17,573 nucleotides of DNA from an uncultured Angelakisella sp. (GTDB lineage: Bacteria > Bacillota > Clostridia > Oscillospirales > Ruminococcaceae). Position 1 is the first letter of the stretch. The number at the start of each line of letters is the position of its first letter. Below the pieces are notes generated by a model. It ran no database searches. It was not told the DNA's origin and was given only the letters and a program-made list of their open reading frames with translations. Location: assembly GCA_910585535.1 (NCBI GenBank), contig CAJUFK010000066.1, positions 1 through 17,573 on the forward strand. The letters run 5' to 3'. The position numbers were made by a program, and so were the translations under genes. Shown piece after piece: positions 5,800 to 13,242 of the stretch.

Positions 5800-7928
5800 C
5801 AGAACTGGAACGAAAGCTGAAAGCCAAGATCCCCGGTCCCGACACCGGCATCGAGGTCCGCCGCACCCTCTGCGACATCTGTTCGCCGGGGATGCACTGC
5901 GGCGTGGCCGCCTACGTCAAGGACGGGGAGGTCATTAAAATAGAGGGGCTGGACGGCCACCCCTCCAACGACGGCAGGCTCTGCACCAAGGGCCTGTCCA
6001 ACCGTCAGTACATCTACCGGGAGGACCGGATCCGGACCCCTCTGCGCCGCATCGGCAAGCGGGGGGAGGGAAAATTCCAGGCCATTTCCTGGGAGGAGGC
6101 CTACGCCGCCATCGCGGAGGGCCTGAACAAGGCGAAGGAGCAGTACGGCCCGGAAAGCGTGGCCTTCTACTCCGGGTATTCCAAGTGGTACCGCCAGATG
6201 CTGCGCCGCTTCGCCTACGCCTTTGGCAGCCCCAACTACGGGTGCGAATCCAGCGCCTGCTACACCGCAGCCTTTATGGCCTGGAAGGTAGCGGCGGGGG
6301 AACAGGGCAGCCCGGACATGGAGCGAAGCGACCTCTTCTTGGGCTGGGCCTTTAATCCCTTCTACTCCTCCTATATGGGGGCCAAGCGGGCCATGGAGCT
6401 GAAGGAGCAGGGCCTCAAGTTCCTTATTGTGGATACCCGGCGCACCCCCGCCAGCGAAAAGCTGGCCGACCTCTTCCTCCAGCCCCGCACCGGCACCGAC
6501 GGCGCCCTGGCCCTGGCCATCGCCAACGTTCTCATCCAGCGGGGGTGGATCGACCGCCCCTACATCGAAAAGTATGTCTACGGCTTCGAGGAGTACGCCG
6601 CCTACGCGGCGGGCTTCCACGAGGAGAACATCGAGGCCCTTACCGGCGTTCCCTATGAGCAGGTGGAGGCCGCCGCCCGGCTCATCCACCAGAACCCCCG
6701 GGTCAGCTGCAACGAGTCCTCGGCCCCCCTCTGCCACCACCGCAACGGCCTACAGAACTACCGGGCAGTGATGTCCCTGCTGGCCATCACCGGCAACTTC
6801 GACCGGGCCGGCGGCCAGCTCCTCACCCCCCACAGCTATATGCACGTTTCCTGCGGCTTCGCCAGCCGGGAGGAGGAGTACCTTTACGAGACCCGTCCCA
6901 AGGACGTCAAGGAGCCGGTAGGCGCTCCCCGCTTCCCCCTGTGGAACCACCTGGAGGGGGAGATGCAGGCCATGGATATGCCCCGGCAGATCCTGGAGGG
7001 CACCCCCTATCCCCTTCGGGCGGTTTTCGCCCTAGGCCTCAACGGCCGGATGTTCCCCAACTCCGGGAAGCTTTTCCGAGCCCTGGAGACGCTGGACTTC
7101 TTTGTGGATACCGATCTTTTCCTCACCGACACCGCCAAGTACGCCGACATCGTTCTCCCGGCCTGCTCCAGCTTTGAGCGGGGGGAGTTCAAGCCCTACG
7201 GCAGCGGCACCGCCTGGTACACCTCCCCGGCCATCGCCCCCTTGGGGGAGGCCCGAAGCGATACCGACATCCTTACGGGATTGGCCCGGTACATGGACCT
7301 TCCCGACGAGACCCTCCAGAAGGGGTACGATTACTTTGTCCAGACCTACATCCTGGATGATCTGGGGGTGACCATCGACCAGCTGAAGGCGGCAGAGCTG
7401 CCCATCCCCATCGCCCCAAAACAAAGCTACAGCGACCACCAGGAGCTGGATAAAGGCCTCAAGACCCCCACCGGCAAGTTTGAACTAAAGAGCGCCATCA
7501 TCGAGCAGCACCCGGACTGGGGTCTGGACCCCCTGCCCACCTACCGGGACCCCCTGGACGGAGCCGACCCGGAGGCGTACCCCTTCACCCTGACCTCCGG
7601 CAGCCGGATCCCCCACGCCATCCACTCCCGGATCCATGGGGTCCCTGCCAACCGGAGCCTGCGGCCCAAGCCCACCGCCGATATGAGCCGGGAGGACTGC
7701 CTCCGCCTTGACCTGAAGGAGGGGGACCGGATTGTCATTTCCACCCTTCGTGGAAGCGTTACCGTTCTGGTCCATCCCACCGACAGCGTTCCGGCGGGGC
7801 TGGTGAACCTTTACCACGGCTATTCGGAGGCTGACGCCAACAGCCTCTTAGATGATGAACACCTGGATCCCTACTCCGGTTTCCCGGCCTACCGCTCCAC
7901 CCGCTGCGCCGTTAGAAAGGAGGGCTGA
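5796..7928 (+). CDS. Molybdopterin-dependent oxidoreductase, catalytic subunit (DMSO reductase family)
   Basis: A 710-residue bis-molybdopterin enzyme. An N-terminal [4Fe-4S] domain has Cys26, Cys29, Cys35 and Cys63, and is followed by CTKGLSNRQYIYREDRI, the typical lead into the catalytic domains. Cys155 in ESSACYTA is the best candidate molybdenum ligand. The C-terminal cofactor-binding domain starts near residue 595 (YPFTLTSGSR) and ends with the DPYSGFPAYRSTRC segment common in this superfamily. There is no Tat signal: the first 25 residues are short and charged with no hydrophobic core, so the enzyme should be cytoplasmic. The start overlaps the preceding stop (ATGA) and has GGAGGCGAGG just upstream. 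No membrane-anchor gene is present, so electrons probably come from, or go to, the flavoprotein through the adjacent Fe-S protein. The substrate is unknown; S-oxides, N-oxides, polysulfide and thiosulfate are all reduced by relatives. Confidence 0.88.
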   Translation: MTELERKLKAKIPGPDTGIEVRRTLCDICSPGMHCGVAAYVKDGEVIKIEGLDGHPSNDGRLCTKGLSNRQYIYREDRIRTPLRRIGKRGEGKFQAISWEEAYAAIAEGLNKAKEQYGPESVAFYSGYSKWYRQMLRRFAYAFGSPNYGCESSACYTAAFMAWKVAAGEQGSPDMERSDLFLGWAFNPFYSSYMGAKRAMELKEQGLKFLIVDTRRTPASEKLADLFLQPRTGTDGALALAIANVLIQRGWIDRPYIEKYVYGFEEYAAYAAGFHEENIEALTGVPYEQVEAAARLIHQNPRVSCNESSAPLCHHRNGLQNYRAVMSLLAITGNFDRAGGQLLTPHSYMHVSCGFASREEEYLYETRPKDVKEPVGAPRFPLWNHLEGEMQAMDMPRQILEGTPYPLRAVFALGLNGRMFPNSGKLFRALETLDFFVDTDLFLTDTAKYADIVLPACSSFERGEFKPYGSGTAWYTSPAIAPLGEARSDTDILTGLARYMDLPDETLQKGYDYFVQTYILDDLGVTIDQLKAAELPIPIAPKQSYSDHQELDKGLKTPTGKFELKSAIIEQHPDWGLDPLPTYRDPLDGADPEAYPFTLTSGSRIPHAIHSRIHGVPANRSLRPKPTADMSREDCLRLDLKEGDRIVISTLRGSVTVLVHPTDSVPAGLVNLYHGYSEADANSLLDDEHLDPYSGFPAYRSTRCAVRKEG

Positions 7929-7931
7929 GTT

Positions 7932-8444
7932 ATGAAGAAAACCCTGTTCTTCGACCCCGAGAAATGCTCCGCCTGCGGCGCCTGCGCCCTGGCCTGTATC
8001 GACCAGAACGACGTAGAGGTGCAGAAGGGCCAGCAGCCCTTCCGCCACACCTTTACCCTGGAGGACAAGACGGGGGCGCTGAGCTTCTACTCGGTGTCCT
8101 GTATGCACTGCGCCGACGCCCCCTGTGTTATCGGCTGCCCCTGCGGCTGCCTGACAAAGGACCCGGAGACCGGCTTTACCCTGTACGACACCCAAAACTG
8201 CATCGGCTGCCACTCCTGCGCCATGGCCTGCCCCTACGGGGTGCCGGGCTTTGGGGAGGACGGCAAGATGCAGAAGTGCGACGCCTGCATCGAGCGGCAG
8301 AAAGCGGGCCTTACCCCCGCCTGCGTCAAGGTCTGCCCCACCGGGGCCCTGGCGCTCCTCACCGAGGAGGAGCTACAGGCCCGTCAAACCGCCCAGCGGC
8401 AGAAGAAGGCCCGGCGGATGGCGGAACTACAGCTGGAATCATAA
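7932..8444 (+). CDS. 4Fe-4S electron-transfer subunit (DmsB/PhsB-like)
   Basis: A 170-residue iron-sulfur protein that should hold four [4Fe-4S] clusters. The Cys groups are 12-15-18-22, 57-60-65-69, 90-93-96-100 and 116-119-131-135, the standard pattern of the beta subunits of DMSO-reductase-family enzymes; two extra Cys (71, 73) sit just after the second group. No signal peptide or membrane segment is seen, in line with a soluble complex. It starts 3 nt after the molybdoenzyme stop and has AAGGAGG in the end of that gene. The C-terminus is a charged, probably helical tail. It most likely bridges the FAD subunit and the molybdenum subunit. Confidence 0.9.
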   Translation: MKKTLFFDPEKCSACGACALACIDQNDVEVQKGQQPFRHTFTLEDKTGALSFYSVSCMHCADAPCVIGCPCGCLTKDPETGFTLYDTQNCIGCHSCAMACPYGVPGFGEDGKMQKCDACIERQKAGLTPACVKVCPTGALALLTEEELQARQTAQRQKKARRMAELQLES

Positions 8445-8447
8445 AAA

Positions 8448-8477
8448 AAGGGGCCGGAGAGAAAACTCCGGCCCTTT
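8448..8477. terminator. Terminator-like hairpin between the Fe-S gene and EamA
   Basis: A 12-bp stem (8448-8459 with 8466-8477, one G-U pair) closes a 6-nt AGAAAA loop, starting 3 nt after the Fe-S subunit stop. On the plus strand only three T residues and then CC follow, so it should stop transcription only partly. On the minus strand it is followed by seven T residues. It probably lowers expression of EamA relative to the redox genes. Confidence 0.55.
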
Positions 8478-8502
8478 CCAAGGAAAGAGAGGAACTGTTT
8501 AC

Positions 8503-9381
8503 ATGCTTGTCGGGATTTTTGCCGTGGCCGGAGCGGCCACTTTGTTGGGGATCATGCCCAGCCTGCAAAAGCAGGTGCTGGTGGATGGCCTGCCTATGAA
8601 CAGCCTCATGGCTTACACCAACCTTATCATCACCCTGGTGAGCCTGGGGATGGCGCTGCTGAAAAAGCGAAGCCTGCGGACCCGGCCGGTCCAGGCAATC
8701 CAGGCGGTGCTGATGGGCACGGTGGGGATGCTCCTCACCGCCCTGCTGCTGAACAACGCCTATCTCTACCTTCCGGTGGGGGTGGCCATTATGCTGAACT
8801 TCCTGTACCCCACAGTGGTCTGTGTGGTGATGGGGACGGTCTTCCGCCAGGGCTTTACGAAGCTCCAGGCAGCGGCGATAGTTTCCTCCATAGCGGGGAT
8901 GGCGTTCCTTGCGGGGAAGGGTGGGGATTTGCACCCCATGGGGCTGCTCTTCGCTTTGGCTTCCGCCTTTACCTACGGCGGGTATCTCATTGCCAACGAA
9001 AAGGGTCCGGCCAACGAGCTGCCCATTGAGACCAAGCTTTTCTACGTTTCTCTGCCGGGGACGGTGATCTTTTGGATCCTTGCGCCTGCGACCCATACGT
9101 TGGCGGCTCCTGTGGGGGGTGGCATCGGGTGGCTGTATGTTCTTGGATCTGGGCTCTTTACCGTTGGCGGATACTTTTTAATGATGTACGGGATACACCG
9201 GATGGGGGCATCCACGGCGGCCTTTGTTTCCATGCTGGAGCCTATTGTCAGCGTTGTATTTGGGACCATATGGTTTCACGACCCCATCACAGCGGGGGTT
9301 GTGGTCGGGGGGATATTGGTACTTGCCAGTATTCTGCTTATCGCCATTGATGGGGCACACCCTCCCCGGCGCAACCCTTAG
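8503..9381 (+). CDS. EamA/DMT family transporter
   Basis: A membrane protein of 292 residues from the drug/metabolite transporter superfamily, with the usual two EamA halves (five helices each expected). The second half carries the signature stretch MYGIHRMGASTAAFVSMLEP followed by VVFGTIWF. Many members export amino acids or metabolites; the substrate here is unknown. ATG 8503 follows AGAGGA (8488-8493) by 9 nt; upstream in-frame codons lie inside the Fe-S gene and the hairpin, so they are not used. The last residues (AHPPRRNP) and the TAG stop are encoded by the arm of a dispersed repeat, so the native C-terminus may have been replaced. As the last gene of the run, it may export a product of the redox/lyase pathway. 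Confidence 0.83.
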   Translation: MLVGIFAVAGAATLLGIMPSLQKQVLVDGLPMNSLMAYTNLIITLVSLGMALLKKRSLRTRPVQAIQAVLMGTVGMLLTALLLNNAYLYLPVGVAIMLNFLYPTVVCVVMGTVFRQGFTKLQAAAIVSSIAGMAFLAGKGGDLHPMGLLFALASAFTYGGYLIANEKGPANELPIETKLFYVSLPGTVIFWILAPATHTLAAPVGGGIGWLYVLGSGLFTVGGYFLMMYGIHRMGASTAAFVSMLEPIVSVVFGTIWFHDPITAGVVVGGILVLASILLIAIDGAHPPRRNP

Positions 9382-9427
9382 CCGCGGAGCGGCGGGGAGG
9401 GTGTGCCTGCGGGCGCTAGCCCGCCTA
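9354..9427. repeat. Structured repeat module, copy C, at a convergent gene junction
   Basis: A perfect 15-bp inverted repeat (9354-9368 with 9393-9407) surrounds an inner stem GCCGC/GCGGC (9381-9385 with 9389-9393, GGA loop). A further stem GCGGGC/GCCCGC follows (9409-9414 with 9419-9424, GCTA loop). The sequence matches the modules at 221-264 and 365-408. It contains the stop of the plus-strand EamA gene (9379-9381), and its outer edge touches the stop of the minus-strand penicillin-binding protein (9425-9427), so it probably acts as a shared two-way terminator or 3'-end stabiliser. Confidence 0.65.
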
Positions 9428-11533
9428 GGGGAGGAGGGCGTTGGGGGTTGTTACGGTTTCTTTTTCTGCGTTGCCAAAGAAGTATTGATCCGCAATCTTC
9501 CGCGCTACCGGCGCACCAGTGTACCCCTGACCACCATCCTCTATGACCACCGCAATGGCAATCTGTGGATCCTCCGCCGGCATATAGCAAATGTAGGTGG
9601 AGGTCAAATTGTCCAGGCTTTCCGGTGTTCCCGTCTTGGATGCCACCGTGTAGGGAAAATCATACCAGCTGGCCGCCGAAGTCCCCCCCGGCAGACTGGC
9701 CGCAACCATCCCCTCCCGAACGACCTGGAAGGTCTCCTTGTCCGCCGGGACCTGGTCGATGACCTCCGGCTGGGTCTCCTCTACCACCTCCTGGAACCCG
9801 TAGCTGCGAACCGATTTGACCAGATGCAGCTGCCTGCGCTCCCCGTCGCTGGCCAGGGTGGCGGTGTACCCCGCCAGCTGTATTGGCGTAAAACCGTGGT
9901 CCAGCTGCCCAATAGCCGACTGGATGATGTCGCCGTTGTTCCAGGTGTCCCCAACCGCCTCCCGGGTGGCCCGGCTGGAAAGCTGCCCCTTGGCCTCCGG
10001 GATTTCAATGCCGGTGTAGCTCCCAAGGCCGAAGTGCTTGGCGTATTCGTTTTGCAGGTCGATGCCCAGCCGCCAGCCGGTCTCGTAGAAGAAGATGTTG
10101 CAGGAAACCTGAAGGGCGTGGCGAACGTCAATGTTGCCGTTGACATAGAGGCACCGGGGGAGGTAGGGGTCCAAACGGGTGTAAACCCCGGTGCAGAGGA
10201 CTGTCTCCGAAGCTTCAATGACCCCTTCGGCCAAACCCGCCGTGGCGACACAGGGCTTATAGGTGGATCCGGGGCGGTAGACCCCCATGGTGGCCCGGTT
10301 TAGATAGGGCTCCGGCTTTTGGCGGGAAAGCTCGTTGTAGTCCTCGTAGTAGGTGCTGTTGTCATAGCTGGGGAAGGTGGCCGCGGCCAGAATGTCCCCG
10401 GTTTTGACATCCACGCAGACGGCGGCCCCGGCGTTGGCGTCCCGGCCCTCGTTGATGGTGGTGTTCTGCCGCAGGATGGCGATTTGATCCGCCAGGGCCT
10501 CCTGGGTGACCTTTTGGAGGTCCCGGTCCAGGGTGAGGACCACCGTCCCCCCGGGGGTAGGCGGTACCACCTCGGTGACATCCACCACCTGGTGCTGGGC
10601 GTTAAGGGTAATCTGCCGCTCCCCGTTTTTGCCCCGGAGAATGTTCTCGTAGGCGGCTTCGATGCCGCTGCGCCCTATGGTATCGCTGCCCCGGTAGCCC
10701 TGCTGGTTGTCTTCGCTCCACCAAAGCCCCTGGTCCCGCAGGCTCTCCATATCCTCCCGGTAAAGGGGGCCGGTGATGCCCACGATGTGGGGGGCGATGG
10801 TGCCGTCGGAGAACTCCCGGACGGTGCTTTGGACCACATCCACCCCGGGGAGGGCGAAGCTGCGTTCCTGGACGTTGGTGGCCACCAGGTTGCTCACGTC
10901 CCGGGCGAAGGTATAGTTGTTTTTGTACCCAAAGTTCTGCTGGGCCATCTCATAGCGGACCCCGGCCAGCTTCCGCTGGGTGGCGGGGTCAGAGGCCCAC
11001 TCCCGCTCCCCGGGCTTGTCGTCCTCCCGGGGGTCCAGGTCGTAGTAAGCGGCGGAACACATATTCCACATACAGTCATCGGCGGTGGCGTAGGGGGCAA
11101 GCCCCAGATCGGTTTTCAGGCGGGAGACCTGGGTCTCCATCTCCGGAAGGAACTGATAATGGGGGGCGCCGTCGCTGCCGATGGCGGGCTCGCTGATGGG
11201 CAGGTTGTCGATCCAATCCTGGTCCAGGCTCTCCAGCAGGGTGATAAGCTCCACGATGACCTGGTTGGTCTGACCCTCCGGGAGGTAGGCTTGGTCCAGG
11301 ATAATATCCAGGCTGATGCGGTTGATGGTAAAGGGCCGGCCGTAGCGGTCCACGATCTCCCCCCGGGCAGCCACAACGGTCTGGGTGCGGGTGTAGCCCT
11401 GGGTGACCTTTCGTTTGTAGGCTTCACCCTGGGTGATCTGGATAAAGACCAGCTGGTAAAGAAAGGCAAGGATAATGGCGCCGATGACGGTGCCGACAAT
11501 AAGAAAACGGGTTTTTTCTTCTTTTGGGGACAT
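9425..11533 (-). CDS. Class B penicillin-binding protein (PBP2/MrdA-like transpeptidase)
   Basis: A 702-residue membrane-anchored D,D-transpeptidase that cross-links peptidoglycan. A short cytoplasmic N-terminus precedes one membrane helix (residues ~10-31), then the PBP dimerisation domain with the RGEIVDRYGRP motif. The transpeptidase domain has the catalytic Ser423 in STYK, Ser477-Cys478-Asn479 as the SxN motif, and KTGT beginning at Lys633. All three catalytic motifs are intact. I chose the start at 11533 because AAGGAGG (11543-11549) lies 9 nt upstream and the next in-frame Met upstream would cross the promoter. The gene is monocistronic, with no rodA or mreBCD neighbour, so whether it serves elongation or another process is open. 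A region of ~100 residues before the transpeptidase domain is acidic and polar. Confidence 0.9.
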   Translation of the reverse strand: MSPKEEKTRFLIVGTVIGAIILAFLYQLVFIQITQGEAYKRKVTQGYTRTQTVVAARGEIVDRYGRPFTINRISLDIILDQAYLPEGQTNQVIVELITLLESLDQDWIDNLPISEPAIGSDGAPHYQFLPEMETQVSRLKTDLGLAPYATADDCMWNMCSAAYYDLDPREDDKPGEREWASDPATQRKLAGVRYEMAQQNFGYKNNYTFARDVSNLVATNVQERSFALPGVDVVQSTVREFSDGTIAPHIVGITGPLYREDMESLRDQGLWWSEDNQQGYRGSDTIGRSGIEAAYENILRGKNGERQITLNAQHQVVDVTEVVPPTPGGTVVLTLDRDLQKVTQEALADQIAILRQNTTINEGRDANAGAAVCVDVKTGDILAAATFPSYDNSTYYEDYNELSRQKPEPYLNRATMGVYRPGSTYKPCVATAGLAEGVIEASETVLCTGVYTRLDPYLPRCLYVNGNIDVRHALQVSCNIFFYETGWRLGIDLQNEYAKHFGLGSYTGIEIPEAKGQLSSRATREAVGDTWNNGDIIQSAIGQLDHGFTPIQLAGYTATLASDGERRQLHLVKSVRSYGFQEVVEETQPEVIDQVPADKETFQVVREGMVAASLPGGTSAASWYDFPYTVASKTGTPESLDNLTSTYICYMPAEDPQIAIAVVIEDGGQGYTGAPVARKIADQYFFGNAEKETVTTPNALLP

Positions 11534-11602
11534 AGGGATGGGCCTCCTTCCGCCTGGGCTGGAAACTTCTGCGGTGCCCCCAAAGGGAACTTCCGTGATC
11601 CT

Positions 11603-11631
11603 ATTATACCTCCGGCAGGTGCCCAAATCAA
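11603..11631 (-). promoter_or_regulatory. Promoter of the penicillin-binding protein gene
   Basis: On the minus strand TTGATT (11631-11626) is followed after exactly 17 bp by a perfect TATAAT (11608-11603). Transcription should begin near 11596, giving a leader of about 60 nt that ends in the AAGGAGG site of the gene. Confidence 0.75.
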
Positions 11632-11649
11632 TGCAGCGTCCGGAAAAAC

Positions 11650-11816
11650 TTAGAAGCTGTACCAATAGCCGCTGCACGTATCTTGACGGCAAATTTCCCG
11701 CCTGGCCTTGCCCAAAAAGCTTGAAATACACCAAGCATTCCTGCGCTTTTTTGGTGTGGGCAATCGAAAAATTTGCTCGCCAATCTGCACACTTTGGCTA
11801 TTGGCACAGCTTCTAA
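11650..11816. repeat. MITE-like inverted-repeat element, copy 2 (best preserved)
   Basis: About 167 bp bounded by near-perfect 21-bp terminal inverted repeats: the left end TTAGAAGCTGTACCAATAGC (from 11650) and the right end GGCTATTGGCACAGCTTCTA (11796-11815) differ at one position. Pairing continues more loosely inward to AAATTT on both sides (11691-11696 and about 11769-11774). The middle has a second imperfect inverted repeat, with TTGCCCAAAAAGC on the left and GCTTTTTTGGTGTGGGCAA on the right. It encodes no protein. It lies exactly between the promoter of the PBP gene and the terminator of the permease. Confidence 0.7.
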
Positions 11817-11860
11817 AAGCCTGTCCCCAGGCCGGCGCAGCCGCTGGCGGGGACAGGCTT
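11817..11860 (-). terminator. Terminator of the MalY2-APC2 operon
   Basis: A perfect 12-bp outer stem (11817-11828 with 11849-11860) continues into an inner stem with one mismatch and a GCTG loop. Read on the minus strand it begins 9 nt after the permease stop and ends in four T residues, which merge into the adjacent repeat element. On the plus strand six T residues lie a few nucleotides beyond the stem. Confidence 0.7.
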
Positions 11861-11869
11861 GCCTGTTTT

Positions 11870-13201
11870 TTATTTCTCGGTATAGCCCAGGTTGAGGGTG
11901 ACCTTCTTTTCCCGGAGGAAGGTCAGGACCACCGCGATAACCAGGAACAGCAGATTGATATACCGCTGGATGGCGGAGGAGCTGATGAGCAGCAGCAGGA
12001 TAGCCACAACGGTGATGAGGATACTCACCGCCCCGATGACCTTCAGCGCGCCGTCACCGACATGGAACTTGGACTTTGCCCACAGTTCCGGCATCTTTTT
12101 GGGGAGCTGCAGGGCGGAGATCAGCACCAGCAGCTTGCACACCTGGGTGACAATGACGGTGCTGTTGGCCACAATGCCGACGTCGATGCCCAGGACCAGG
12201 GGCAGGATGTTGATGAGCCAGAAGAGGAGCAGGAACCGGTGATGGGTGCCGAACTTTTTGTTGGTTTTGGCCAGAGCCATGGGGAGCCAGCCGTCCTGGC
12301 AGGCCCGGACGCAGGGGTAGACCATCATGCCGATGGAGAAGTTCAGGGTGGTGAGGAGGGCGAACATGGCGCCGCCTACCACAAAGAAGGCGTAAACCGA
12401 GGGGGGCATAAAGGTGAGGGCCGCCACCGAAAGGGGCTTATTGGCCACCTCCGAGACAGGCAGGACCCCGGAGGCGATGGCTGCCATCACGGCGTAGATC
12501 CCCACCACGCCCACGGTGGAGGCCACAATGGCAAAGGGGATGTCCTTGGTGGGATTTTCCGCCTGGGAGCTGTAATTCACCACATAGGTCGCGCCGCCGG
12601 TGGCAAAGATCAGGTAGACGCTGGCCAGCAGGAAGCCGGAAAAGCCACCGGTCATAAACTGGCCGGCATCGAAGAAGTCAGGCTGGATATGTCCTACGCC
12701 AAAGGCGATGTAGGCCGCAATGGCGACGGCCAGCACCAGACTGAGAAGGTTCTGCAGCCGGGCCGCCGACTTCACCCCTACCAGATGGAGCAGGTAGATG
12801 AGGGAGATGGCGATGAACCCGGCGATCTTCCCGTTGGCGTTGGGGAACATGGACAGAAAGTAATCGGCAAAGGAGATGCCGTACATGGCGGTGGCGATAA
12901 TCATGCAGAGGTTGACATAGGTAAAGATCCCCGCCGGCTTGCGGCCGGAGAGAAGGGCCACCTGGGAATACTGTCCCCCCAGGAAATTGGCGGTGCCGCC
13001 GATGAAAATCTGGGGCACGGCGGTGATCAGGGTAAAGAGGCCGCCCAGCAGATAGGCGAAGACCACGCTGCGGCCGGTAAAGCCAATGGCGATGCCGGTC
13101 ATGGTCATAATGCCCACGCCGATGATCTGGCCAACGGCCATGGAAAGCAGATCGGTGCGGGTAAGCTTTTGGGAGCTGGCGGTTTTTGTCTGGTCTGCCA
13201 T
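11870..13201 (-). CDS. APC family amino-acid permease (copy 2)
   Basis: A 443-residue membrane transporter of the APC superfamily, with the helix-1 motif GQIIGVGIM, a helix-6 region FATGGATYVVNYSSQAENP, and the GGAMFALLTTLN segment shared with the permease at 3078-4418. Twelve helices are expected. The start at 13201 has AAGGAGG about 11 nt upstream. It begins 41 nt after the stop of the MalY2 gene, so the two are almost certainly co-transcribed, and the terminator at 11817-11860 closes the unit. Its sequence differs clearly from copy 1 outside the conserved helices, so this is an old duplication or two independent recruitments, with possibly different substrates. Confidence 0.87.
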   Translation of the reverse strand: MADQTKTASSQKLTRTDLLSMAVGQIIGVGIMTMTGIAIGFTGRSVVFAYLLGGLFTLITAVPQIFIGGTANFLGGQYSQVALLSGRKPAGIFTYVNLCMIIATAMYGISFADYFLSMFPNANGKIAGFIAISLIYLLHLVGVKSAARLQNLLSLVLAVAIAAYIAFGVGHIQPDFFDAGQFMTGGFSGFLLASVYLIFATGGATYVVNYSSQAENPTKDIPFAIVASTVGVVGIYAVMAAIASGVLPVSEVANKPLSVAALTFMPPSVYAFFVVGGAMFALLTTLNFSIGMMVYPCVRACQDGWLPMALAKTNKKFGTHHRFLLLFWLINILPLVLGIDVGIVANSTVIVTQVCKLLVLISALQLPKKMPELWAKSKFHVGDGALKVIGAVSILITVVAILLLLISSSAIQRYINLLFLVIAVVLTFLREKKVTLNLGYTEK

Positions 13202-13242
13202 AAGTCAAGAATCCTCCTTGTTTTCTTCCTCAAACACAGTGG

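Noticed and set aside
5796..5870. Twin-arginine export signal on the molybdoenzyme
   Set aside because: There is an Arg-Arg pair at residues 22-23, but no hydrophobic core follows and the Fe-S cysteines begin three residues later.
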